Assembly (NCBI GenBank): GCA_963734725.1 | Contig: CAVTIX010000022.1 | Coordinates: 79,865 to 143,864 of the forward strand | DNA from: DASXKD01 sp963734725 | Lineage (GTDB): Bacteria; Actinomycetota; Actinomycetes; Streptosporangiales; Streptosporangiaceae | Reading direction: 5' to 3' | Length of the DNA: 64,000 bases | Part shown: piece by piece, positions 45,603 to 53,321 of the stretch | Numbering within the stretch: position 1 is the first letter of the stretch | How the letters are laid out: each line of letters starts with the position of its first letter | Position numbers and translations under genes: made by a program | Notes under the pieces: model-generated | Seen by the model: the letters and a program-made list of their open reading frames with translations, nothing else | The model's database searches: none | Told to the model about the DNA's origin: nothing

Positions 45603-46175
45603 ATGACGTCCGAGGCCAACTCGGTCGGGAAATCTGGGCAAGAATCGGTAGTCCTCGCTAGCTTCGATGGCTACCGTCCTGCCGAGCACATGCTGGCGTC
45701 GCTGGGGCGGGGGTTCCGCAGGAAGGCGCGCAAGGGCGGCGCGGTTGTTGTCGTGGTCAGGGGCAACCCCGATGGATCGCTGAAGGTAACCAAGTCTCGT
45801 GTGCTGGAGGCCGGTGATCTTGTGGCCGTCCTGATGCGGGTCTCCCTGTCATGGATGGTCGGATTCATGGGCCTGTTCTCCATGGCGAAAGGTGCCAGGG
45901 GCGGGGCCCGTGCCGTCGAGGCCCGTGGCGGGCACGTCGGATCGGAGGAGCACCGGGCGCACGAGATCCTCGCCCAAGCTGGCCCGCATGCGGCCCTGGT
46001 TTTGGTTCGCTGCAAGGACCAAGAGACGCGGCAGATGGTCGCCGCGGCCGCGGCCGACAGTGCGAAAACTAGCTGGGATGGCTCGCTGACAGAGTTTCTC
46101 GCTGCCCTTGATCCCGGGAGCGATCACGATTGGGTGCGCGCCGCTGTCGGCGAGGGCTCCGGCACGGACCGCTAG
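45603..46175 (+). CDS. DUF1269-like protein with membrane-associated segment
   Basis: A 190-residue protein with a ferredoxin-like N-terminal part (SVVLASFDGYRPAEHMLASL, then GGAVVVVVRGNPDGSLKVTK), a Gly-containing hydrophobic stretch (SLSWMVGFMGLFSMAKGARG) and a C-terminal repeat of the fold (PHAALVLVRCKDQETRQMVA). The layout recalls DUF1269 proteins. It has a 59-base gap upstream, so may have its own promoter. Function unknown. Confidence 0.6.
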   Translation: MTSEANSVGKSGQESVVLASFDGYRPAEHMLASLGRGFRRKARKGGAVVVVVRGNPDGSLKVTKSRVLEAGDLVAVLMRVSLSWMVGFMGLFSMAKGARGGARAVEARGGHVGSEEHRAHEILAQAGPHAALVLVRCKDQETRQMVAAAAADSAKTSWDGSLTEFLAALDPGSDHDWVRAAVGEGSGTDR

Positions 46176-46342
46176 ACGGATCGGCTCTCAGCGGCTGGGG
46201 GCTGACCATCGCTCACCGTGCGCAGCCAAACGTCGCTGCGGTTCGCGGACAAAGCGGACATTCCTACGCAAGACCCCGGCCCATCGGCGTACGCGCATCG
46301 TGTCACTCAGCGTCACGTGGCTCCCGTGTGTCACCATGGATC

Positions 46343-46654
46343 ATGGCCGATTCGGATGCGCTGCGCTCCCGCCGGAAGCGGCTCCATGCGGCCGGTGACC
46401 ACCATCTTTGCCGACGTTGTGGCGCTCTCAGCGCCCCGCCGCCGCCTGTGGCCGGTGACGGCGGGGAGGGCCCGGTGGACGCTCACGCGGCGCTGGTGGC
46501 GCAGGCCCGGCGGCTTGAGGCGGCGTGTGAGGCGTACCCGGGCAGTGCGGCGCTGGAACGGGAGCTGAGGGCCACCCTCCTGGCCCTCCGCGGCTCCGGT
46601 GAGAACGTGGATCGTGAGCTTGCCGAGTTCGACGCTGCCTTCGGCGCAGCCTAG
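46343..46654 (+). CDS. Small CxxC protein upstream of terminase (possible small subunit)
   Basis: A 103-residue protein with an N-terminal CRRC motif and a helical C-terminus (AALERELRATLLALRGSGEN). It overlaps the terminase ATPase gene start and precedes it directly, the normal place of a small terminase subunit, but no family signature is visible. There is no ribosome site; ATG 46343 is the only good start. Confidence 0.6.
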   Translation: MADSDALRSRRKRLHAAGDHHLCRRCGALSAPPPPVAGDGGEGPVDAHAALVAQARRLEAACEAYPGSAALERELRATLLALRGSGENVDRELAEFDAAFGAA

Positions 46655-47543
46655 GTGGGCGACCCCGGCCACTGCGGGCCGGGACCACTTCGCCGGGAAG
46701 GTGGAGGTGGTCGCCCGGGCGCTGGGTTTCCCCGGGCTGATGCGCCATCAGCACCAGATCATTGCGGTGGGCACGGAGATCGGCGAGAACGGCCTGCCTG
46801 CCTACCGCGAGGTTGTGATCGAGGAACCCCGCCAGCAGGGCAAGTCGATCGGGACCCTGAGCCTAATGGTTGCGCGGGCCCGGGATGTGCCGGGCACGAT
46901 GATCAGCTACTCGGCGCAGACCAGGCTGGCAGGCAGGCGCCGCATGCTGGATGTGTGGTGGCCTCGCATCAGGCGGTCGCCGCTGCGCCGCGTGGTCGAC
47001 GTCAGGAAAGGCTACGGCAGCGAGGCCTACGTTTTCCGAAACGGCTCGATGATCATGCTCGCCAGCGGGACCGAGGCGTCCGACCACGGCGACACGCTGC
47101 ACTTGGCGGTCATTGATGAGGCGTGGGCGCAGCGGGACGCGACGATCGAGCAGGCCCTCAAGCCCGCGATGATGACGATCCCGGGCGCGCAGCTTTTCGT
47201 GGTTTCGACGGCGGGCAATGAGTTCTCGGCGTACTTCAAGGGCAAGGTCGAGGACGGCCGCGCCCGGTGCGAGATGGGGGTGACCGGCACCAGCGCCTAC
47301 ATCGGGTACTCGGCGCCCGACGGCGCCGACCCGGGCGACCCGGAGACGTGGCGCGGCTGCATGCCGGCGCTCGGCATCACTGTCACCGAGGAGACGGTGG
47401 CGGCCGACTTCGAGACGATGGAGTTGAGCGAGTTCCGGCGCGCTTACCTGTGCCAGTGGCCGGAAGTGGCGAACCCGGGGTGGAAGCTGTTCACCGAGGA
47501 GGACTGGTCAGCGATGGCCGGTGGCAGGAGGCTGGTGCCGTGA
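46614..47543 (+). CDS. Terminase large subunit, ATPase half
   Basis: About 309 residues. The adenine/Walker A region is YREVVIEEPRQQGKSIGTLS, Walker B is LHLAVIDEAWAQRD, and the coupling motif is QLFVVSTAGN, as in HK97-type large terminases that power DNA packaging. The GTG at 46614 is chosen; GTG 46599 is also possible. The frame stops at 47543, exactly where the nuclease domain should begin; that domain is read from the overlapping GTGA in the -1 frame. Confidence 0.85.
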   Translation: MSLPSSTLPSAQPRWATPATAGRDHFAGKVEVVARALGFPGLMRHQHQIIAVGTEIGENGLPAYREVVIEEPRQQGKSIGTLSLMVARARDVPGTMISYSAQTRLAGRRRMLDVWWPRIRRSPLRRVVDVRKGYGSEAYVFRNGSMIMLASGTEASDHGDTLHLAVIDEAWAQRDATIEQALKPAMMTIPGAQLFVVSTAGNEFSAYFKGKVEDGRARCEMGVTGTSAYIGYSAPDGADPGDPETWRGCMPALGITVTEETVAADFETMELSEFRRAYLCQWPEVANPGWKLFTEEDWSAMAGGRRLVP

Positions 47544-48037
47544 TCGTGGCGATTGGGTTCGAGGTGTCCACGGACGTGGACATGGCGGCGATCGTGGTCG
47601 CGGGCGCTGACGGCGGGAAGTACGTGGTGGATCTCGCGTATTACGGGTCGCCGGATGCCGCGGTCGCGGAGGCCAGCCGGTTGCATGACCTGTTTGAGGA
47701 TAATTGCGGGCTGTTCTGTGATCCGTTGCCGTGCGCGGGGGTGCTGGACGGGCTGCGGGCTGCGGGGGTGTGGCTGAACCTGCTGTCCCCGGAGGATGTG
47801 GCCGCGGCGAGTTGGCAATATACGACGGAGGTCGGGGCTAGGCGGGTGAAGGCGTCGGGGAATCCGGTGCTGCGGGAGTCGATGCGGGTTGCTCTGCCTC
47901 GCCCGCTGGCGCTGCGGTTCGCGTTCGAGCGCAGAAAGGTAAGCGCGGACCAATCGCCGCTGAACAGCGCGGCTTTTGGCCTCTGGGGCCTGCGGCATAA
48001 CGAAGCGGTCGGCGAGCCCGGGGTGTGGGTGGTGTAG
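47540..48037 (+). CDS. Terminase large subunit, nuclease half
   Basis: A 165-residue product with the RNase H-like start VAIGFEVSTDVDMAAIVVAG, then GGKYVVDLAYYG, typical of the C-terminal nuclease domain of terminases (first acidic residues in EVSTDVD). It starts at a GTG overlapping the ATPase stop by four bases. Either the terminase is naturally split or a one-base shift separated one gene into two. The C-terminus ends LRHNEAVGEPGVWVV. Confidence 0.75.
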   Translation: MIVAIGFEVSTDVDMAAIVVAGADGGKYVVDLAYYGSPDAAVAEASRLHDLFEDNCGLFCDPLPCAGVLDGLRAAGVWLNLLSPEDVAAASWQYTTEVGARRVKASGNPVLRESMRVALPRPLALRFAFERRKVSADQSPLNSAAFGLWGLRHNEAVGEPGVWVV

Positions 48038-48040
48038 CCC

Positions 48041-48325
48041 GTGGGCGGCACATGGAAGGCGCCGCCGGGGTGGGCGAAGACCCGGCAGCGGGTGTTCGCC
48101 GTCAAGGGCAGGCGCTGTTTCCACTGCGGGCGGGCAGCGGCCACTGTCGATCACTACCCGGTCCCGGCCGCTGCGGGCGGCCCAGCCGAGATGTGGAACC
48201 TGGTCCCGGCCTGCTCGTTTTGCAATTCCAGCCGGGGCGCGCCGTACGGGAATCGCTTGCATCCGAGGACGCCGCCGTGGAAGCGCCAGGGCACGGCGCA
48301 GCGGCGGCCGGGCAGGCGCTGGTAG
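48041..48325 (+). CDS. HNH endonuclease
   Basis: A 94-residue HNH nuclease: zinc Cys pair CFHCGRAAA, catalytic VDHYPVPAAAGGP, and NLVPACSFCNSSRGA with the second Cys pair. HNH proteins next to HK97-type terminases assist cos-site cleavage in packaging. Start GTG 48041, four bases after the nuclease-half stop codon. This makes the packaging module complete although no capsid genes follow. Confidence 0.85.
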   Translation: MGGTWKAPPGWAKTRQRVFAVKGRRCFHCGRAAATVDHYPVPAAAGGPAEMWNLVPACSFCNSSRGAPYGNRLHPRTPPWKRQGTAQRRPGRRW

Positions 48326-48345
48326 CCCCGCGTCATCGCGTGTTT

Positions 48346-48416
48346 CTGACGGCCGTCAGTGAGACGATAGATGCGTCGACGACGGCGGGCGGGCCCGCGT
48401 TTCGCATCCGCGGGCC
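48346..48416. promoter_or_regulatory. Palindrome and hairpin between the HNH gene and the next gene
   Basis: CTGACGGCCGTCAG (48346-48359) is a 14-bp perfect palindrome. GGCCCGCG (48392-48399) and CGCGGGCC (48409-48416) form an 8-bp stem, a likely terminator for the packaging module. The palindrome could be an operator or a cos-type site; neither is proven. Confidence 0.45.
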
Positions 48417-48442
48417 TCCCCTATAGATGCGAGGAGACCGGA

Positions 48443-49174
48443 ATGGTCACAACCGGATGGATCGGCGAGGAGCCGGACGCCGCCCCGGCGCTGCCGGTGA
48501 CGGAGATGCTGCTGGCCCGCCAGCAGCGCAGGGCGGGCCCGTTGGAGACCGCCCTGGCCAGGTCCCGCGCCGACGATGCCCGCGCGGCGCGCGATGAGGC
48601 CGCCTTCGCGCCTGATCCCGACGAGAGGGCCGCCAATTTCGTGGCCCGCGGTTACCAGCCGGGGCTGCTCGGCGAGCTGGCGCAGCGGCTCGGGGACACC
48701 ACGGCCGAGATCGAGGCCGAGAACGAGAAGATCGAGAAGGGCAAGCGGCGGGCTGAGCACGTCATGCGCATGCATGCGAACGGGCAGATCCGTGCCTGGG
48801 ATGTCCCCGCTGCCCTGGGCGACGAGGGCGACCCGGGCAGGGTGGAGCAGCTGGAACGCCAGGCGAAGTCCCTGCGCGCGCAGATCGCCGAAACCCAGGC
48901 CATGATCAGCCCGCCGCAGGCGCGGGACCTCGACCCAGTGGAGGCGGCCAGCCGCGCCGCGCATGAGGTGTTCCGCGAGGTGACCCGGGCGCGGTGGGCC
49001 GAGGCGCAGGGCGGATCGCGCCCGCGCAGGGAGCGGCCCCCTTTCGATTCCGTTTCCCGTGGAAGCACTGAGCACACCGGCCCGGACTGCCGGGTGTGCG
49101 CGGCTGCCCGCGAGCGGGACGCTGCCCGCGCCCGCGAGGATGCCGTGGCCGTGTACGGGGAGATCACGCGGTGA
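48443..49174 (+). CDS. Coiled-coil protein with C-terminal Cys pair
   Basis: A 243-residue, highly charged protein. A long helical region (QRLGDTTAEIEAENEKIEKG, then LERQAKSLRAQIAETQAMIS) is followed by HTGPDCRVCAAARERDAARA. GAGGAG precedes ATG 48443. It sits where a phage would have its portal gene but shows no portal features. Not recognised. Confidence 0.65.
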   Translation: MVTTGWIGEEPDAAPALPVTEMLLARQQRRAGPLETALARSRADDARAARDEAAFAPDPDERAANFVARGYQPGLLGELAQRLGDTTAEIEAENEKIEKGKRRAEHVMRMHANGQIRAWDVPAALGDEGDPGRVEQLERQAKSLRAQIAETQAMISPPQARDLDPVEAASRAAHEVFREVTRARWAEAQGGSRPRRERPPFDSVSRGSTEHTGPDCRVCAAARERDAARAREDAVAVYGEITR

Positions 49175-49488
49175 GCAACACGCGCAAGCTGAAGCCGCGG
49201 CCCCGGCCGCCGGATGAGGTCGAGGCCGCGTTCCGGGATGAGCTGCGGAAGGGCTGCCCGCACTGCGGCAGCCGCCGGGTGACCGGCCGGATCCGGGATG
49301 GCTGGTGGGATTACCGGCTGTCATGCCTGCCCTGCCGCACGTTCGCCGAGCCGCAGCTCGCGCACCGGATCGCGGCGCAGGCCGCCGAGCGGGCCGGGCT
49401 GGCCATAGGGCAGCGGTTGCAGTACCAGGCGTTCGACACCAGCACCGGCCGGATCGAGGGCGCCGTGCGCGCCCTGGCGGGGAGGTAG
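49171..49488 (+). CDS. Zinc-ribbon small protein
   Basis: A 105-residue protein starting at a GTG overlapping the previous stop (GTGA). A zinc ribbon is formed by CPHCGSRRVTGRIR and LSCLPC (about 29-55), followed by a helical tail (HRIAAQAAERAGLAIGQRLQ). Probably nucleic-acid binding. Not recognised. Confidence 0.68.
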   Translation: MSNTRKLKPRPRPPDEVEAAFRDELRKGCPHCGSRRVTGRIRDGWWDYRLSCLPCRTFAEPQLAHRIAAQAAERAGLAIGQRLQYQAFDTSTGRIEGAVRALAGR

Positions 49489-49490
49489 CC

Positions 49491-49649
49491 GTGAGCATGC
49501 CATCAGCGGAGCGGGTCAACGCGGAGCTGGCCGCCCTCGGCGACCTGGTCCCGTCCGTCCCGGACCACCACGCCGAGCTGGGCGAACCGGAGCAGCGCGG
49601 CCAGATCCCCATGACCCTGCCGCCGGTCCCGGAAGCGGGCGGCAAGTAG
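49491..49649 (+). CDS. Small acidic protein
   Basis: A 52-residue frame (GTG start) reads PSAERVNAELAALGDLVPSV, then PDHHAELGEPEQRGQIPMTL. It begins three bases after the previous stop and follows the same codon pattern as its neighbours. Not recognised. Confidence 0.5.
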   Translation: MSMPSAERVNAELAALGDLVPSVPDHHAELGEPEQRGQIPMTLPPVPEAGGK

Positions 49650-49686
49650 CGAAGCCGGCCTCCCGGACACCTGCGATGATCGTTGC

Positions 49687-50283
49687 GTGGCAGACGGGGC
49701 GCGGGAACGCCGCGAGGCGATCCGCCAGCTCGCCGGGCTGCGCGGCAGGCTGGCCGCGGCCGAGGAGGCCCTCGTCGACGCCCTGGCCGCGATGAAGTCG
49801 GCTGAAGGCGCGTTCGACGCCGCCAGTGACCGTTTCGACGCCGCCGAGCGTGCGCTCGATGCGGCCCGCGAGGAGCGCGCCCAGGCGCGGCGGGACAGGT
49901 ACGCGGCCCGGCAAGCGTACGAGCGGGCCAGCATGACCGCGGACGGCTCGCCCGGCGGGTGCGTGAGCTGGCCGAGCGGCTGGACCGGATGCCGTTACCC
50001 GCCTGGGGGAGCGCCGTGCTGGCTCGGAGGTCAATCACGCCGTCTTCAGGCACAGGACAGTGGGCGTGCCTGCCCCCGGGCCGGTACGGTCATCCCAGGG
50101 TGGCCAAGCCGAAGATCTCGCCGGGTGCGGGGAACCGCTGTCCGAGTGTGCCTGCACCTGGCGGGACTGAGGCAGCCATCCGGCCCGCGCGGCCGGGCAT
50201 GGCGGGCCGCGCGGCCAGGTGCAAAGGGGGGTTCATGGCCGACACGTTCAAGCCCGAGTTCTACGTCACCTGCGCGACGGTGA
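49687..50283 (+). CDS. Coiled-coil protein, probably frameshifted near 49950
   Basis: The first 87 residues form a convincing coiled coil (RREAIRQLAGLRGRLAAAEE, then AAERALDAAREERAQARRDR). After about 49945 the frame turns into Cys/Trp/Gly-rich nonsense, while the +2 neighbour frame continues sensibly as RELAERLDRMPLPAW from 49959. A one-base change between 49940 and 49958 is likely. That neighbour frame is open through the next gene, so the true end is unclear. Confidence 0.5.
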   Translation: MADGARERREAIRQLAGLRGRLAAAEEALVDALAAMKSAEGAFDAASDRFDAAERALDAAREERAQARRDRYAARQAYERASMTADGSPGGCVSWPSGWTGCRYPPGGAPCWLGGQSRRLQAQDSGRACPRAGTVIPGWPSRRSRRVRGTAVRVCLHLAGLRQPSGPRGRAWRAARPGAKGGSWPTRSSPSSTSPARR

Positions 50284-50672
50284 TTCCCGTTTTGTTTGTC
50301 GCCGTGGCCGTGGAAGGACGGACTTATGCGTCGCTCCTGAAAGCCGCCAAAGGGGGGAAACCGCTTAAGCCTGGGCAGACGGAATATCCGTGGCGGTGGA
50401 GTATTCGGGATGTTTCCCTGATGCAGCTTGCGAGTTTCATCCTGTTTGCCGGCAGTCTTGGCGAGGGCTTGGCGCTCTACGTCTTGTACCGCGGAGCAGA
50501 GTGGGGGAACTCGCGCTTTTGGGTGCTCCTGGCGACACTGCTCCTAGTGGCAGCCTGCGCCGCTCGCCCGATGCGGGCCGCGCTGTCCGGCAGTCCACCT
50601 CCTGCCCTCGATCACGGTAGGCAGCCGCCGCAAGGTACCCCGGGTAAGGACGACCAGCCCGGCACAAGCTAG
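50235..50672 (+). CDS. Small membrane protein
   Basis: A 145-residue protein with three hydrophobic segments (FYVTCATVIPVLFVAVAVEG, LASFILFAGSLGEGLALYVL, VLLATLLLVAACAARPMRAA) and a polar tail. ATG 50235 is preceded by AAGGGGGG. Not recognised; possibly an inner-membrane accessory protein of the element. Confidence 0.65.
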   Translation: MADTFKPEFYVTCATVIPVLFVAVAVEGRTYASLLKAAKGGKPLKPGQTEYPWRWSIRDVSLMQLASFILFAGSLGEGLALYVLYRGAEWGNSRFWVLLATLLLVAACAARPMRAALSGSPPPALDHGRQPPQGTPGKDDQPGTS

Positions 50673-50715
50673 GCCACAGCTCAGCCGCGCTGCTTGGCCG
50701 CCTGCCTGAGTCGTA

Positions 50716-50730
50716 CACGTGTTCTAATCG
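50716..50730 (+). promoter_or_regulatory. Leaderless-type promoter motif, second copy
   Basis: CACGTGTTCTAATC ends six bases before ATG 50736, exactly as in front of the other intact family member at 36761. Fourteen of fourteen bases are identical while flanking DNA differs. Confidence 0.6.
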
Positions 50731-50735
50731 TGTAG

Positions 50736-50963
50736 ATGGGAGTGCGGCGGCCTGACTGGTGGTTCTACCCCGAGGCGTGCGAGCACGGGCACGGCTGGGG
50801 GCCTGGCCGGGTGCTGGTGTCCTTCACCCGCTGCGGCTGTCCGCCCGTGCGGGCTGCGTACGGGGAGACGGGCGGCCTCGGCCATCTGACGGTCGCGTGC
50901 GGGGAGCCGGGGTGCCGGTCGGTGTGGTACAAGCCGCGGCACGAGGCGGGCAAGCAGCAGTGA
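50736..50963 (+). CDS. Cys-rich (zinc-ribbon-like) small protein, intact copy 2
   Basis: A 75-residue protein: VRRPDWWFYPEACEHGHGWG, then FTRCGCPPVRAAYGETGGLG and LTVACGEPGCRSVWYKPRHE. Six Cys and several His suggest one or two zinc sites. It faces a VHLHFHG-family gene across a strong hairpin, the same convergent arrangement seen in decayed form at 39.3-39.6 kb. Possibly a leaderless mRNA. Function unknown to me. Confidence 0.75.
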   Translation: MGVRRPDWWFYPEACEHGHGWGPGRVLVSFTRCGCPPVRAAYGETGGLGHLTVACGEPGCRSVWYKPRHEAGKQQ

Positions 50964-51095
50964 AACGGCCCGGGGCCGCGCCCGCCCCCGCGGTCCCGGG
51001 CCTTGACCCGCCCGTCTGAGGGAGAGACCTTCAGTCGGGGGGCCCCCGTCAAGTGTTAAAGCGATAGAAGCCTCTGCCGCGTTACATCACGAACC

Positions 51096-51143
51096 ATGGC
51101 CCGGCCCGGGAGCACGCCCCTTTGCCGCCCCGGGCCGGGCCAT
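51096..51143. terminator. 15-bp perfect hairpin
   Basis: ATGGCCCGGCCCGGG (51096-51110) pairs with CCCGGGCCGGGCCAT (51129-51143), loop 18 bases. It lies between the convergent Cys-rich and VHLHFHG genes and can serve both directions. Confidence 0.8.
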
Positions 51144-51168
51144 CCCGCGCTACCCGATCCGCCCGGGA

Positions 51169-51381
51169 TCATGCGGAACCCACGCGCCCGGTCACATCGG
51201 CGAGGATCGTAGCCACGTCCTCGGCGGTCACGCCGTGGAAGTGAAGATGCACCTCCCGGGGCGGCTCGATCGCCGGGCGCTGCGGCGCTGGGAGCGGTTC
51301 CGCGGCCGGGCAGGCGTATGAACGGGCGTGCGCGACCGCGGGCGTCTCAGGCGGCGGGTGCGGGAGCTGTCGGAGCGCCAC
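51169..51381 (-). CDS. VHLHFHG-family small protein, copy 2
   Basis: A frame of about 70 residues; the conserved part is PLPAPQRPAIEPPREVHLHF, then HGVTAEDVATILADVTG. The start is uncertain (GTG 51381 or TTG 51393), and the N-terminal 35 residues overlap the end of the Wzz-like gene on the same strand. His-rich HLHFH may bind metal. Relatives at 37809, 51961, 39544, 57610. Confidence 0.55.
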   Translation of the reverse strand: MALRQLPHPPPETPAVAHARSYACPAAEPLPAPQRPAIEPPREVHLHFHGVTAEDVATILADVTGRVGSA

Positions 51382-51907
51382 GGCTGACCGCAAGCGCGAC
51401 GATCGCCCCGATCAGCAGGCCGGCCAGAGCGCCGATCCCTCCCATCCGGAGCAGGCTGCCGATCAGGGACGGGCCGGTAGTGCCTACCGCTGGCACCAGT
51501 ACGCGCGCCTCCACGGACCCAGTGGGGCTCTCACCGACATAAGCGACGTAGCTGTTGGCGACCGCGTTCGCCGCGCCCACGGCCTCAGCCGCCGTCCCGC
51601 CATGGGCAGTTACCGACAGAAGCTGGGAGGTCACGCGCTTGGTCTGGATACGGTTATGCAAGGTTGGCAGTGGCACGGCCGGGTGGATGCTCCGCAGCGC
51701 TACTGTCAGCACCGGATCGCTGTCGGCGATCACGGCCTGAGCAGCCATATCGTGCGTGCTGGGCGCCAGCACGATCCACGCGGTGCTCGTGAGCACCGGC
51801 GGCTTGAGCACGGCGTATCCGACGCCGGCGAGAAGGCCCAGCAGGACAAAGACGCCGAGCAGGATCTTGCGGCGGCGCTTGCGGGTCCAGCCTGGTTTCA
51901 CACTCAT
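51347..51907 (-). CDS. Wzz/chain-length-determinant-like membrane protein
   Basis: A 186-residue protein with an N-terminal membrane segment (ILLGVFVLLGLLAGVGYAVL), an external domain (TSTAWIVLAPSTHDMAAQAV, then SQLLSVTAHGGTAAEAVGAA NAVA pattern typical of Wzz) and a C-terminal membrane segment (GIGALAGLLIGAIVALAVSR). Wzz/YveK proteins regulate polysaccharide chain length; no glycosyltransferase is adjacent, so it is an isolated cargo gene. Confidence 0.78.
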   Translation of the reverse strand: MSVKPGWTRKRRRKILLGVFVLLGLLAGVGYAVLKPPVLTSTAWIVLAPSTHDMAAQAVIADSDPVLTVALRSIHPAVPLPTLHNRIQTKRVTSQLLSVTAHGGTAAEAVGAANAVANSYVAYVGESPTGSVEARVLVPAVGTTGPSLIGSLLRMGGIGALAGLLIGAIVALAVSRGAPTAPAPAA

Positions 51908-51959
51908 GCGGCGCTCGCTGACCTCCTCCGCTTCCCGGCCTAGCCGTTAACAAGACGCG

Positions 51960-52110
51960 CTAACCATCCTCGTGGTTGACGCGGGCGAAGATCGCAGCCA
52001 CGTCCTCGGCGGTGACGCCGTGGAAGTGCAGGGCGTACCTGACGGTCGCCTGCCGGGACCCGGGGTGCCGGTCGGTGTGGTACGACCCGCCGCACGAGCC
52101 GGGGACGGAC
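51960..52110. pseudogene. Fused fragments of the VHLHFHG (-) and Cys-rich (+) genes
   Basis: Reverse strand 51961-52035 reads ALHFHGVTAEDVAAIFARVN before TAG. Forward strand 52027-52110 reads YLTVACRDPGCRSVWYDPPH. Both have lost their 5' parts at one shared junction near 52030, so a deletion joined two neighbouring units. 52111-52207 holds nothing recognised. Confidence 0.7.
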
Positions 52111-52207
52111 AGCCCGGGTAGCGGCCATCACCACGGCAGCCGCGGTGCCGAGGACGGCGACCTGTACTAAGTTCCGCTATCCGCTAGGCCCCTTTAGCGG
52201 ACAACGC

Positions 52208-52504
52208 CTAGCCGACGGCGACCGGCACGCGAGGCGCGGGATGTGCTGGTGGCACGAGCTGTGCCGGGTGCTCGAAATATGCCCGTAGCTCCCGAGCGTC
52301 AGCATCGCTCACGCTGAAGCGGGTGAGGATTTCGGGGAGAGGCCAGGTCCGGGCCGGTTGGATGACCTCGATGCCCACCACGTTGCCTGCAGAGTCGAGG
52401 TTGACGAGCGTGCCCCCGTCGATCTGCACGGTGCGGGCGGCCGGGCCATCGGACAGCTCGATGTAAAGCGCGTCGGCGTCGAGGTCATAGCTTTGGCTGA
52501 TCAT
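52208..52504 (-). CDS. DUF2283-type protein, likely antitoxin
   Basis: A 98-residue protein beginning ISQSYDLDADALYIELSDGP, followed by VNLDSAGNVVGIEVIQPART, the DUF2283 signature. Genes of this family commonly follow DUF4258 genes and are predicted antitoxins. Its ATG overlaps the DUF4258 stop by four bases. The C-terminus is Pro-rich. Confidence 0.78.
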   Translation of the reverse strand: MISQSYDLDADALYIELSDGPAARTVQIDGGTLVNLDSAGNVVGIEVIQPARTWPLPEILTRFSVSDADARELRAYFEHPAQLVPPAHPAPRVPVAVG

Positions 52505-52770
52505 GGCGTGTTCTCCTCGACGTCGCGCCAGGCGGCTGTGGTGATCCGCTTCCGGTCCGCGGTGATGCATACCTTTAGTGTGCGCGGTTCCCGGTGTGTT
52601 TCATCCCCTGGGACTATGCCGTGAATCCAGATCGTGCCAGGTTCGCCAGGTGTGCGTCTCTGCTCGCGGGCGAGCGCAGTGTAAATCTGCTCTTCGGTTA
52701 TTCCCCGCTTGGCCATCCGCTCGCGCACATGATAGGTCAGCTCGGGCTTGTTGGCGGCCGACCTAGGCAT
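52501..52770 (-). CDS. DUF4258-type protein, likely RelE-like toxin
   Basis: An 89-residue protein with PELTYHVRERMAKRGITEEQ, then KVCITADRKRITTAAWRDVE, the DUF4258 pattern (H...R...RxI and a terminal beta strand) found in putative mRNA-interferase-like toxins. The ATG at 52770 overlaps the upstream DUF6941-like gene by eight bases. Together with the DUF2283 gene it forms a coupled pair. Confidence 0.75.
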   Translation of the reverse strand: MPRSAANKPELTYHVRERMAKRGITEEQIYTALAREQRRTPGEPGTIWIHGIVPGDETHREPRTLKVCITADRKRITTAAWRDVEENTP

Positions 52771-53197
52771 GGCCAAGGGCACCGGGCATGTTGCGCGGGT
52801 CAACTGCGGTCAAAGTGATCGACTTCATCGGCTGTCCGTCGATGATCAGCTCTAGTGAGTAGTCGCCGTAGACGGGCACGGGGAGCATGAGGTTGAAAGC
52901 CACGGGAACGCCGTATGGCCGGCCGGGCGGTGGGAGAGGCTGGTCGGTGCCTATCGGACCGATCGTGCCTGCGACCTCGGTCAGGCGGTGCCCGTCGGCA
53001 TCCTGAAAGATCAGCTCAATACGGTGAGGCTGCCGGGCCTCGGCGACGTCCACTAGCAGGCGAAGGCCGACCCCCAGCGGTCGCGCGGCTGGCAAGCTCG
53101 GCACGAGCAAGGTGTTGACCCCGGCGGCGATCATGTGCAGCATGCCGCCTTCGGCGCGGACATAATCCGCGGTAACCATGAAGTCAAGCTCAGGCAT
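52763..53197 (-). CDS. DUF6941-like protein
   Basis: A 144-residue protein: PELDFMVTADYVRAEGGMLH, then GVGLRLLVDVAEARQPHRIE and PVPVYGDYSLELIIDGQPMK. This beta-rich pattern matches actinobacterial proteins grouped as DUF6941. It is translated ahead of the toxin-like gene with overlap. Function unknown. Confidence 0.7.
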   Translation of the reverse strand: MPELDFMVTADYVRAEGGMLHMIAAGVNTLLVPSLPAARPLGVGLRLLVDVAEARQPHRIELIFQDADGHRLTEVAGTIGPIGTDQPLPPPGRPYGVPVAFNLMLPVPVYGDYSLELIIDGQPMKSITLTAVDPRNMPGALGHA

Positions 53198-53321
53198 CGC
53201 CTAGGCTCCAGTTGCTTGTCTGTGAGGCCCCACGGTATCGGCGCGAGCCCTTGCCGTGGGGCCGTTCGTCTCCTTCGTGGACTCCGCCAGCGAAGGACGA
53301 CCGTGTGGCGCACGGTAGTGG

